Assembly: GCA_023394035.1 (NCBI GenBank)
Contig: JAEXBK010000087.1
Coordinates: forward strand, 1-13,570
Reading direction: 5' to 3'
DNA length: 13,570 nt
From: Bacillota bacterium
Lineage (GTDB): Bacteria > Bacillota > Clostridia > Peptostreptococcales > Anaerovoracaceae
Made by a program: the position numbers and the translations under genes
The notes under the pieces: model-generated
The model's database searches: none
Told to the model about the DNA's origin: nothing
Seen by the model: the letters and a program-made list of their open reading frames with translations, nothing else
Part shown: positions 1-6,176 of the stretch, piece by piece
Layout: the number at the start of each line of letters is the position of its first letter
Position numbering within the stretch: position 1 is the first letter of the stretch

Positions 1-1355
1 ACCGATGTCTGTCTTGTTACGCTGAGAAGGTCTGCGAGCGGAGCCATGATAGGCATCGTCAGAGCAGCCTGTCCCGATCCCGATACAACGAAGAAGTTGA
101 ATACCGACTGGAAGATGTACATTAGAACGGCAGCTATAGTTCCGGAAAGTCCTACAAATGCCATTGAAATTCCGTGAAGGATGGTGTTGAGGACTGTAGG
201 AGCTGTAGGATCTGCACCGCCGAGTACAATCATGATACCCTGAGCCATACCTACGATCATTGCAGCACCGACGAGATCTGCAGCACCCTGTTTGAAGGAA
301 GCAGCCATATCGTTTATCGTCATGCCGTTGAGCTTGAATATTACGCCGATAATACCTGATGCAAGTCCCATAATGAAGAACTGGCTTGCGATTTCAGGGA
401 TGTAATATCCCTTGTTCATAACGCCCCATACTACCCAGATCATTCCTGCAATAAGTACAAGGAGTACAAGCGCATGTCCGAGACCGAACTTGTTTTCTTC
501 TGATGACTTTTCGTTCTTCTCGATGTCCTCTCTGAAGTATGCGTCTGTTGCATAAGCGACTGATCTTACAGGATCACGCTTAACCTTTCTTGCGTGCATC
601 ATCATCATTACAAGACCGAGTCCCGTAAATACTACCCATACGATGATTCTGAAGGTTGCTCCCGAGAATACAGGAACGCCTGCGATACCCTGTGCGATAG
701 CTACCGAGAACGGATTCATCCATGATGTACCGAAGCCTATCTGCGTAGCTACATATGTTACGAGAATACCCGTGATTGAGTCGTAGCCCATAGCGATGAA
801 CATCGGGATAAGAATCATTTCAAAAGGAAGTGCCTCCTCGCCCATTCCGAATACCGCTCCGCCGAGGGAGAAGAGAATGAACAGGACAGGCAATATGAGA
901 ATTTCCTTACCGTTCGACTTCTTGATGATGTTAAGGATTCCCGCTTCGACAGCACCTGTCTTGAGCACGATTCCGAAAGCACCGCCTATAACGAGGATGA
1001 ATGCGATTATACCGACTGCAGAACCCCATTTGTCACCGATAACGAGTCCTTCAAATACATAGTTGAAGATACCCTTGCCGGATCCGTCGTCCGAGAAAAG
1101 CTTAACGCCTTCCTTGAGCGGCTGTCCGTCTTCGCCGAGCATGTATGAGAAGCTGCCGTCTTTGATGACCGTACGAGTCTTCTCAGCTCCGTCGATGACG
1201 TAACTGATTTCCTGTGTTTCGAACATACCCTGTGGAATGAGATAAGTAAGCAGAGCAGCGAACAGGACTACGAAAAAGATGATAACGTATGTGTCAGGCA
1301 CTTTGAAGCCCTTGTTAAGGGAATTCAGAGTTTCGCCCTTTTCTTTTTTGTTCAT
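1..1355 (-). CDS. YfcC-family membrane transporter (3' end outside window)
   Basis: Polytopic inner-membrane carrier of the YfcC/DcuC-like group (ion transporter superfamily), a family linked to uptake or exchange of amino acids or C4-type organic acids. The real substrate is unknown. About 451 residues are visible. The N-terminus reads MNKKEKGETLNSLNKGFKVP, followed by a first membrane helix with PDTYVIIFFVVL. A hydrophilic external loop lies at about residues 45-95. Family motifs include GMGEEALPF, then FGTSWMNPF, and near the edge SGSGQAALTMPIMAPL. The family C-terminus follows this last motif, so only a few tens of residues are probably missing. The start at 1355 is chosen because AGGAGG (complement of 1362-1367) lies 6 nt upstream of the ATG. 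A sigma-54 promoter at 1400-1416 points straight at this gene, so it is probably induced by the activator encoded just upstream. Family assignment is confident; substrate is not. Confidence 0.88.
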   Translation of the reverse strand, partial: MNKKEKGETLNSLNKGFKVPDTYVIIFFVVLFAALLTYLIPQGMFETQEISYVIDGAEKTRTVIKDGSFSYMLGEDGQPLKEGVKLFSDDGSGKGIFNYVFEGLVIGDKWGSAVGIIAFILVIGGAFGIVLKTGAVEAGILNIIKKSNGKEILILPVLFILFSLGGAVFGMGEEALPFEMILIPMFIAMGYDSITGILVTYVATQIGFGTSWMNPFSVAIAQGIAGVPVFSGATFRIIVWVVFTGLGLVMMMMHARKVKRDPVRSVAYATDAYFREDIEKNEKSSEENKFGLGHALVLLVLIAGMIWVVWGVMNKGYYIPEIASQFFIMGLASGIIGVIFKLNGMTINDMAASFKQGAADLVGAAMIVGMAQGIMIVLGGADPTAPTVLNTILHGISMAFVGLSGTIAAVLMYIFQSVFNFFVVSGSGQAALTMPIMAPLADLLSVTRQTS

Positions 1356-1399
1356 TTTGAACCTCCTGATAATAAGTAACATCGTCCGTGCCTATAATA

Positions 1400-1416
1400 A
1401 GCAAGAATAGTGCCAA
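1400..1416 (-). promoter_or_regulatory. sigma-54 (-24/-12) promoter for the YfcC carrier
   Basis: The minus strand reads TTGGCACTATTCTTGCT. This matches the sigma-54 consensus TTGGCAC-N5-TTGCT, with the invariant GG (1414-1413) and GC (1402-1401) exactly 10 nt apart. The transcript start should fall near 1388-1391, giving a leader of about 35 nt before the ATG at 1355. The adjacent upstream gene encodes a sigma-54 enhancer-binding protein, which supports the call. Confidence 0.9.
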
Positions 1417-1417
1417 C

Positions 1418-1446
1418 AAAAACAGCGCCCGCAAAACGGCGTTTTT
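1418..1446 (-). terminator. intrinsic-terminator-like hairpin after the sigma-54 activator
   Basis: On the minus strand, CGCCG (1441-1437), a TTTTG loop and CGGGCG (1431-1426, one bulged base) form a GC stem. It is flanked by AAAAA on the 5' side and by CTG plus TTTTT (1422-1418) on the 3' side. The hairpin lies 57 nt after the activator stop codon and abuts the -24 element of the next promoter, so it would insulate the carrier gene from readthrough. The stem is short and imperfect, hence moderate confidence. Confidence 0.5.
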
Positions 1447-1502
1447 CCAACATTCGTTCATCAGGCGCATTTCTTCTTGTTTGTATCTGGATTTTATTTA
1501 GG

Positions 1503-3242
1503 TTATTTCAGGTTTTTTAGGTTATTTTCGGTTTTTATGATATTCACCGCCTCACGCCTGCCGCTTGCGGTTATATGCATGCCGTATTTGCCGCGCTCCG
1601 AAGCCAACAGACCCTTATCCGCAAGGCTCATCATGGCATTTCTCACATGATATTCGCCTGTCGGGCAGCCTTTTTCTTCAAGCAGTGTGCATATGCTCTT
1701 TCGCCCTGCAAGCCTTCCGGACTTTGAAAGATCAAAAACAGCAAGCAGCACGTTTCTCTGAGCCGCATCAAAATCAGCTCCGCAGCCATTTCCGTGCGAG
1801 CCTTCCTCATCCTCATCATGAGGCAGATCGCCTACATCTATAAAATCGTTTTCGCAGACAGCCGCTGCATATCGGAGAGTATTTCTCAGCTCCCTCACAT
1901 TTCCGTACCATTCACGATCCGTCATAGCCTTCATTGCTTCGCCTGAAACGCGGAGCTTTCCGCCGTAATCGTTTAAGAGCCAGTATCTTACAAGAGGCTC
2001 AATGTCTTCTCGTCTCTCTGAAAGTCTGCTTAGATGAATGCTTCCGACCTTTAGTCTGTAATACAGATCCTTTCTGAAGCTGCCATTGTCCATCATTTCC
2101 TTGAGGTTTCTGTTTGTTGCGGCTATTATCCTTACATCCACCGGAATTATCCTGTCGCCGCCTATCTTCATTATTTCCTTTTCCTGAATGACGCGCAAAA
2201 GCTTTGATTGAAGAGCCGGAGAAATGTCACCTATCTCGTCGAGGAAAATAGTCCCTCCGTTAGCCTGCTGGAAAAAGCCTATCTTGCCGCCCTTGCGTGC
2301 CCCCGTAAACGAGCCTTCCTCGTAGCCGAACAGCTCCGATTCGACGAGCTGATCCGGAAGTGCCGAGAGATTGATTGCTATGAACGGATAATCGCTTCTC
2401 TGCGAAGCGTTGTGAATTGCACTTGCAAAAAGCTCCTTTCCCGTTCCGTTATCTCCTTCAAGCAATATCGTAAGATCCGTCTTTGCGAGCTTTTCGGCAA
2501 TCTTCTTTACGCGTCTTATTGCATCGCTTTCTCCGATTATGTCATCGAATTTATGCTTTGCAAAATACCCCCTGCCGATAAGCTCTTCCCTTATCGTCTT
2601 CATTATCTTTCCCGCTTCGTTTGCGACATTCGATATTCTGCGTGCGAAGTCCATCATGCTGTTTATGTAAAGCTCGGCAAAAGGCTCACCATACTCTTCG
2701 AGTATGCCGAAATGCATCATTATCTTGACAACTGTCTTAAAATCGAGGACTCGCTTTCCGAGATCGTATACGGACTTAAGCCCGCTTGGTGCATAGCCCG
2801 TTTCTCCCGTAGTAATCGCTAAGGATATTCCCGTTATATCTTCACCGCAGCCCGGATAATAAGGAACAAGGTCAAGATAATCAAAACCGAGTTCTTCTAT
2901 ATTCTTCTTCGATTCAAGCGCACTCGCCTTTGATTCGTTTACGAGGAGTATCTTTTCCTCTCGCGGCAGAGTGAGGATAATATCGAGCTTACCGTGTATT
3001 ATACTTCTTCCGGCAGTCATTTCCGCCGTTATGAACTTTGCCGCTTCGGGATCGCTGAATTCGGATTTCACCTCTTCGCTCGAAAACACCGCAAAATATC
3101 TTCCCTCTTCGAGATTACATTCCTCATCTATACAATACCTGACTATTTCTATCTCAGGCGGCAGAGCGAGCTTAAGCTCACCCGTTATCGCATCGGCGGT
3201 ATTTGTGCTTCCCGTTATTATCAAAAGCTTCTCGCTATACAT
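1503..3242 (-). CDS. sigma-54-dependent activator, PrpR-like N-terminus, winged-helix C-terminus
   Basis: A 579-residue bacterial enhancer-binding protein that would remodel RNA polymerase-sigma-54 by ATP hydrolysis. Residues 1-175 resemble the PrpR-type sensor region of clostridial activators, with LDLVPYYPG at about 123-131 and YDLGKRVLDFKT at 159-170. The AAA+ domain has Walker A GDNGTGKE (263-270), a sigma-54 contact loop GSFTGA (310-315, Ser in place of the usual Ala), Walker B GGTIFLDE (329-336) and the IIAATNRNL sensor (372-380). WYGNVREL (445-452) replaces the usual WPGNVREL. The C-terminal 90 residues are not a Fis helix-turn-helix; they look like a winged helix ending GRREAVNIIK. 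GGAGG (3248-3252, complement) precedes the ATG by 5 nt. It is divergent from the yjiM-type operon and directly upstream of the sigma-54 promoter of the YfcC carrier, its most likely target. The effector is unknown. Confidence 0.92.
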   Translation of the reverse strand: MYSEKLLIITGSTNTADAITGELKLALPPEIEIVRYCIDEECNLEEGRYFAVFSSEEVKSEFSDPEAAKFITAEMTAGRSIIHGKLDIILTLPREEKILLVNESKASALESKKNIEELGFDYLDLVPYYPGCGEDITGISLAITTGETGYAPSGLKSVYDLGKRVLDFKTVVKIMMHFGILEEYGEPFAELYINSMMDFARRISNVANEAGKIMKTIREELIGRGYFAKHKFDDIIGESDAIRRVKKIAEKLAKTDLTILLEGDNGTGKELFASAIHNASQRSDYPFIAINLSALPDQLVESELFGYEEGSFTGARKGGKIGFFQQANGGTIFLDEIGDISPALQSKLLRVIQEKEIMKIGGDRIIPVDVRIIAATNRNLKEMMDNGSFRKDLYYRLKVGSIHLSRLSERREDIEPLVRYWLLNDYGGKLRVSGEAMKAMTDREWYGNVRELRNTLRYAAAVCENDFIDVGDLPHDEDEEGSHGNGCGADFDAAQRNVLLAVFDLSKSGRLAGRKSICTLLEEKGCPTGEYHVRNAMMSLADKGLLASERGKYGMHITASGRREAVNIIKTENNLKNLK

Positions 3243-3398
3243 AGATGCCTCCGTAAATTTCTTTTATTTGTATTTTTAATTAGTGTCGCATTCCTATCAA
3301 TACATTCTATGATTATGCCTATATATTTGGGATGCGTTTTTTGCTAACATTATTAATATATATAATACCAGCATATTCTATATTTTAGGAGGGAAATT
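3243..3398. other. AT-rich divergent intergenic region
   Basis: This 156-bp spacer lies between the divergent sigma-54 activator and the yjiM-type operon and must carry both promoters. A TATAAT (3361-3366) is the best -10 candidate for the rightward operon. No convincing promoter was found for the leftward gene; TTGATA in the minus strand near 3298-3303 is a possible -35 without a good -10. Confidence 0.5.
3361..3366 (+). promoter_or_regulatory. possible -10 box of the yjiM-type operon
   Basis: A perfect TATAAT lies 32 nt before the ATG at 3399, so transcription would start near 3373 with a short leader carrying AGGAGGG (3387-3393). The best upstream partner, TTGCTA at 3341-3346, is only 14 nt away, which is short for a -35. 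The region is very AT-rich, so chance matches are likely. Confidence 0.35.
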
Positions 3399-4670
3399 AT
3401 GGCTGATTACAGAAAAATGTGGGAAGAACTCGGAATGGACGTAGAAGCGCATGATATGCTTTGCGATGTCCTTCCTCAGGCAGTAGGTGACGTATTCCTT
3501 TCGCAGGAAAACAGACCTGAACACATGGATTATTTTGATTTTGTTCTCGCGGAGGTTCACGGCGTCAGACCTGCCGAGCTCGTCAAGTTCAGAAACGAAG
3601 GCGGTAAGGTATTCGGAACCTTCTGCGTATATGTTCCCGACGAGGTAATCTTCGCTGCCGGCGGCATCGCGACAGGTCTCTGTGCAGGCTCCCAGTTCTG
3701 GGTACCGGGCGGCGAGAAGGTGCTTCCTGCAAACGTATGTCCGCTGATCAAAGCCAGCGTCGGCGCAAGACTCGACAGAACATGTCCTTTCTTCCGTCTC
3801 GTAGATATGCTCGTAGGCGAAAATACATGCGACGGCAAAAAGAAGGCATATGAGATCCTTGCCAAAGACGTTCCTATGCACATCATGGACATCCCTCAGA
3901 TGAAGCGTCCTAAGGACTTCGAAAAATGGGCTGACGAAATTCATGATTTCATTCCTGTCGTCGAAAAAGAAACGGGAAACAAGATTACACCTGAGAAGCT
4001 TGCCGAAAACATCGTAATAATAAACAAGAAGAGAGCTGCACTGAAACGTCTCTTTGACCTCAGGAAGAACAAGAACATTCCTATCAGCGGAACCGACGTT
4101 ATCCTGATTGCTCAGATTGCATACTATGACGATCCTCTCAGATTCACAGAAATGCTGAACAAGCTCTGTGACGAGCTCGAACAGCGCGTAAAGGACGGCG
4201 TAAGCGTATTCAAGGCAGGAACAAAGCGCATCATGATCACGGGAACTCCTATGGCTATTCCTAACTGGAAGCTCCACAACATCATCGAAACTACAGGCGG
4301 AGCCGTCGTTGTGGAAGAAGCATGTACGGGAACGCGTTATTTCGAAAACCAAGTAGACGAGAGCGGAAAGACGATCGACGAAATGGTAAAGAATCTCGCA
4401 GACCGCTACATGAACATCAACTGCGCATGCTTCACTCCTAACGAAAAACGCTTTGACGATGTATTAAGACTCGCCAAGGAATATAACGTAGACGGAGTTA
4501 TAGATGCTCACCTCAAGTTCTGTACGACTTACGATATCGAAGGATATTCACTCGCAAAGAGACTTAAGGACGAGGGAATTCCGCTACTCACAATCGAAAC
4601 GGATTACACGGATACCGATGCTCAGCAGCTAAAGACGAGAATCGGAGCATTCATGGAGATATTAGGCTAA
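3399..4670 (+). CDS. yjiM: double-cubane-cluster / 2-hydroxyacyl-CoA dehydratase D-component-like protein
   Basis: A 423-residue iron-sulfur protein of the HgdB/BcrB/YjiM family. Members accept very low-potential electrons from an ATP-driven activase; the best-studied homologue of this type, from Carboxydothermus, holds an [8Fe-9S] double-cubane cluster and reduces small molecules in vitro. Eleven cysteines are present. Likely ligand contexts are FGTFCVYVP (C76), ATGLCAGS (C95), NVCPLIKAS (C114), EEACTGTRYF (C309), NCACF (C342, C344) and LKFCTTY (C375). There is no second dehydratase subunit gene beside it, and no CoA-transferase or acyl-CoA dehydrogenase, which argues against a classical two-subunit 2-hydroxyacyl-CoA dehydratase and for the homodimeric YjiM/double-cubane type. 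AGGAGGG at 3387-3393 sets the start. Its stop codon is immediately followed by the ATG of the next gene, so the two are probably translationally coupled. The physiological substrate is not known. Confidence 0.85.
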   Translation: MADYRKMWEELGMDVEAHDMLCDVLPQAVGDVFLSQENRPEHMDYFDFVLAEVHGVRPAELVKFRNEGGKVFGTFCVYVPDEVIFAAGGIATGLCAGSQFWVPGGEKVLPANVCPLIKASVGARLDRTCPFFRLVDMLVGENTCDGKKKAYEILAKDVPMHIMDIPQMKRPKDFEKWADEIHDFIPVVEKETGNKITPEKLAENIVIINKKRAALKRLFDLRKNKNIPISGTDVILIAQIAYYDDPLRFTEMLNKLCDELEQRVKDGVSVFKAGTKRIMITGTPMAIPNWKLHNIIETTGGAVVVEEACTGTRYFENQVDESGKTIDEMVKNLADRYMNINCACFTPNEKRFDDVLRLAKEYNVDGVIDAHLKFCTTYDIEGYSLAKRLKDEGIPLLTIETDYTDTDAQQLKTRIGAFMEILG

Positions 4671-4934
4671 ATGGAGCATAGAGATCATTACTATATACTC
4701 TTTGACAATCATACTGACGGGCTCGCAATGTACGGTGCTGTAAAGGATGCCGGGATGCGAGCCCGCATCTCACCTACGCCTCGCGAACTTAGTGTTTGCT
4801 GCGGCATATCGCTTTTGATAGAGGAAGCTGATGTTGAAGCGATAAAAAATCTCGCTTCCGAAAAAAATCTTAACTATATCAAAATCGAAGGGCTTAACAA
4901 CGCCTTCGATAATACAAGGCACAAATATGGCTGA
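4671..4934 (+). CDS. DUF3343 small protein (Se/S-carrier-like)
   Basis: An 87-residue cytosolic protein matching DUF3343, a family described as putative Se/S-carrier-like and commonly found beside dehydratase activases and HgdB-type proteins. The sequence has the family pattern: YYILFDNHTDGLAMYGAVKD at the N-terminus, then RISPTPRELS, then an adjacent cysteine pair in SVCCGISL (C43, C44). The ATG directly follows the upstream TAA with no gap, and its end overlaps the activase gene by 8 nt, so all three genes form one unit. A weak GGAG lies about 13 nt upstream. The conserved cysteines suggest a sulfur, selenium or metal handling role, perhaps in cluster assembly, but this is inference. Confidence 0.8.
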   Translation: MEHRDHYYILFDNHTDGLAMYGAVKDAGMRARISPTPRELSVCCGISLLIEEADVEAIKNLASEKNLNYIKIEGLNNAFDNTRHKYG

Positions 4935-5706
4935 TAAAAAGAATTACATCGGGATAGACATAGGCTCGACCGCCTCTAAGGTATGTATACTTAGCGACGA
5001 CGGCAAAAAGCAAGACCTGCACTTCAAAGTCCTCCCTACCGGCTGGAACAGCAAGATCACAGCGAATATAATAAGAGAGGAGCTCGAAAAAGTTCTCGAT
5101 GATTTTGATGCTTCAAAGATCGTTGCAACGGGATACGGGCGCATTTCCGTCGACTATGCCGATTCCGTCATAACCGAAATAAGCTGTCACGGGCGGGGCG
5201 GCTACGAGCTTATCGGCAGGGATTGCTCCATAGTCGACATAGGCGGTCAGGACACAAAGTACATCAACGTTGTAAACGGCAAAGCCGTTGATTTCCTGAT
5301 GAACGACAAATGCGCTGCCGGTACGGGCAAGTTCATAGAGGTAATGGCCAATAGGCTCGGACTTACCATAGATGAGCTTTTTGATCTTGCAAAGATCGGC
5401 ACGCCTGTTCCGATAAGCTCTCTGTGCACGGTATTTGCCGAGTCCGAGGTCGTAAACTATATGGGCGAAGGCAAGAACAAGGAAGACCTTGCAGCCGGAG
5501 TCATAGACTCCGTTGCCGTAAAGGTGAGCACACTTCTCCAGCGCAAGGAGCTTGCCGAAACCGTAATACTTACAGGCGGCTTAAGCGACAACGAATACTT
5601 TGCCGAGCTGCTATCCAAAAAGCTCGGGAAAAAAGTAATTCCTATGAACGACGGAAGGTATGCCGGCGCCTACGGCGCCGCCCTTTTCGCAAAAGAGAAA
5701 CATTAA
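4927..5706 (+). CDS. yjiL: ATP-dependent acyl-CoA dehydratase activase / reductase of the YjiL type
   Basis: A 259-residue ASKHA-fold ATPase (BadF/BadG/HgdC family). It uses ATP hydrolysis to push electrons from a [4Fe-4S] cluster, shared across a homodimer, into its partner iron-sulfur protein, here almost certainly the product of 3399-4670. Visible elements are the phosphate-1 loop GIDIGSTASK (about 9-18), ATGYGR (67-72), phosphate-2 IVDIGGQDTK (102-111), the two cluster cysteines in NDKCAAGTGKF (C129) and SSLCTVFAESEV (C167), and the C-terminal adenosine motif ILTGGLSDNEY. Length is normal for the family. The ATG at 4927 overlaps the end of the DUF3343 gene. The end of the gene contains two GGCGCC palindromes (5665-5670 and 5674-5679), and a strong terminator follows at once. 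Confidence 0.93.
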   Translation: MADKKNYIGIDIGSTASKVCILSDDGKKQDLHFKVLPTGWNSKITANIIREELEKVLDDFDASKIVATGYGRISVDYADSVITEISCHGRGGYELIGRDCSIVDIGGQDTKYINVVNGKAVDFLMNDKCAAGTGKFIEVMANRLGLTIDELFDLAKIGTPVPISSLCTVFAESEVVNYMGEGKNKEDLAAGVIDSVAVKVSTLLQRKELAETVILTGGLSDNEYFAELLSKKLGKKVIPMNDGRYAGAYGAALFAKEKH

Positions 5707-5731
5707 CGGCGCCGGCGACGGCGCCATTTTT
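5707..5731 (+). terminator. intrinsic terminator of the yjiM-DUF3343-yjiL operon
   Basis: One base after the yjiL stop codon, GGCGCCG (5708-5714), a GCGA tetraloop (GNRA type) and CGGCGCC (5719-5725) form a perfect 7-bp GC stem. It is followed by ATTTTT (5726-5731). This is a textbook rho-independent terminator. Confidence 0.88.
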
Positions 5732-5745
5732 GCGGAAAGGTCACT

Positions 5746-5814
5746 CCGTAGATATTTCGCCGAAAAACATGAATAAAATTATATTATTCATAAAAAACGC
5801 TCAAAAATCTACGG
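5746..5814. repeat. 69-bp nested-hairpin repeat, copy A
   Basis: The outer inverted arms are CCGTAGAT (5746-5753) and ATCTACGG (5807-5814). Inside lies a hairpin of ATGAATAA (5769-5776), a 7-nt loop and TTATTCAT (5784-5791). The conserved segments TCGCCG and TCAAAAAT sit between outer and inner stems. Copy B is the same length and has the same plan. Function unknown. Confidence 0.75.
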
Positions 5815-5836
5815 GATAGTGTAGTTTTAGCAGTTC

Positions 5837-5905
5837 CTGTAGATTTATCGCCGGAAATCGTGCATAAAATATATTTATGCACGATTTTTTCAAAAATATC
5901 TACGG
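5837..5905. repeat. 69-bp nested-hairpin repeat, copy B
   Basis: The outer arms are CTGTAGAT (5837-5844) and ATCTACGG (5898-5905), with one T opposite G that could pair as a GU wobble in RNA. The inner hairpin is TCGTGCATAAA (5858-5868), an ATATA loop and TTTATGCACGA (5874-5884), a perfect 11-bp stem. It shares TCGCCG and TCAAAAAT with copy A. Relative to copy A, two stem positions changed in both arms so that pairing is kept (A-T to G-C, and A-T to C-G). Confidence 0.75.
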
Positions 5906-5914
5906 CGCGGCCTT

Positions 5915-6013
5915 GGGGATGTGCGGCGCCCGGGGATGTGCGGCGCCCGGGGAATTGCAGCGCCGGGGAGACGCAATGCCGGGGGATTGCGCTGCACAGG
6001 AGATGAGGTGCCG
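5915..6013. repeat. GC-rich 16-17-bp degenerate tandem repeat array
   Basis: Two perfect 17-bp units, GGGGATGTGCGGCGCCC at 5915-5931 and 5932-5948, are followed by progressively diverged units starting at 5949, 5965, 5981 and 5998. The shared pattern is GGGGA, a short variable part, TGC, and a GCGCC-like end. The array is much richer in G+C than the flanking genes. No protein reading frame is supported: open frames here are by-products of the GC content and lack a convincing start or ribosome binding site. Confidence 0.7.
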
Positions 6014-6137
6014 AAGAAGTGCGCCGATAACAGCGGCAGCGCACCGGGTGCGTGCCGCGGAAGCGCGGAGCGAGACAAGTGCAGCGCCAAATAAGCCTGC
6101 CGCGAGCAGGCAGACCGCGGCAAACCGCAAAGATGCC
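6014..6137. other. GC-rich hairpin-bearing spacer, no gene seen
   Basis: This continues the GC-rich block. Several short perfect inverted repeats follow one another: CGCACC/GGTGCG around 6040-6052, CCGCG-GAAG-CGCGG at 6055-6068, and GCCTGC-CGCGA-GCAGGC at 6095-6111. No coding gene, promoter or known RNA was recognised. It could be decayed repeat units or a structured RNA. Confidence 0.5.
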
Positions 6138-6175
6138 AAAAGGAGTGTGTCGCAATATGCGTCACACTCCCTTTT
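6138..6175. terminator. bidirectional terminator between convergent operons
   Basis: AAAAGGAGTGTG (6138-6149) pairs with CACACTCC plus CTTTT (6163-6175). An inner CGCA/TGCG extension (6151-6154 with 6158-6161) closes on a 3-nt loop. A-tracts and T-tracts on both sides make it usable from either strand. It begins 2 nt beyond the stop codon of the leftward DUF3841 gene, for which it is the obvious terminator. Confidence 0.85.
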
Positions 6176-6176
6176 G

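Noticed and set aside
3320..3346. Sigma-54-like TTTGGGATGCGTTTTTTGCT upstream of the yjiM-type operon
   Set aside because: The nearest GG and GC are 11 or 12 nt apart, not 10, and the -24 half lacks CAC. Sigma-54 spacing is strict, so I do not call it a promoter, although the divergent activator makes it worth testing.
3378..4352. Long minus-strand open frame opposite the yjiM-type gene
   Set aside because: It is a mirror frame of a clearly real gene, with a cysteine- and histidine-rich random-looking product and no ribosome binding site.
5746..5905. Insertion sequence or simple transposon ends
   Set aside because: The inverted arms are only 8 bp, each 69-bp unit is complete in itself, no flanking target duplication is evident and no transposase is present. 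A non-autonomous element remains possible.
5915..6013. CRISPR array
   Set aside because: Units of 16-17 bp are contiguous with no unique spacers, and there are no cas genes in the window.
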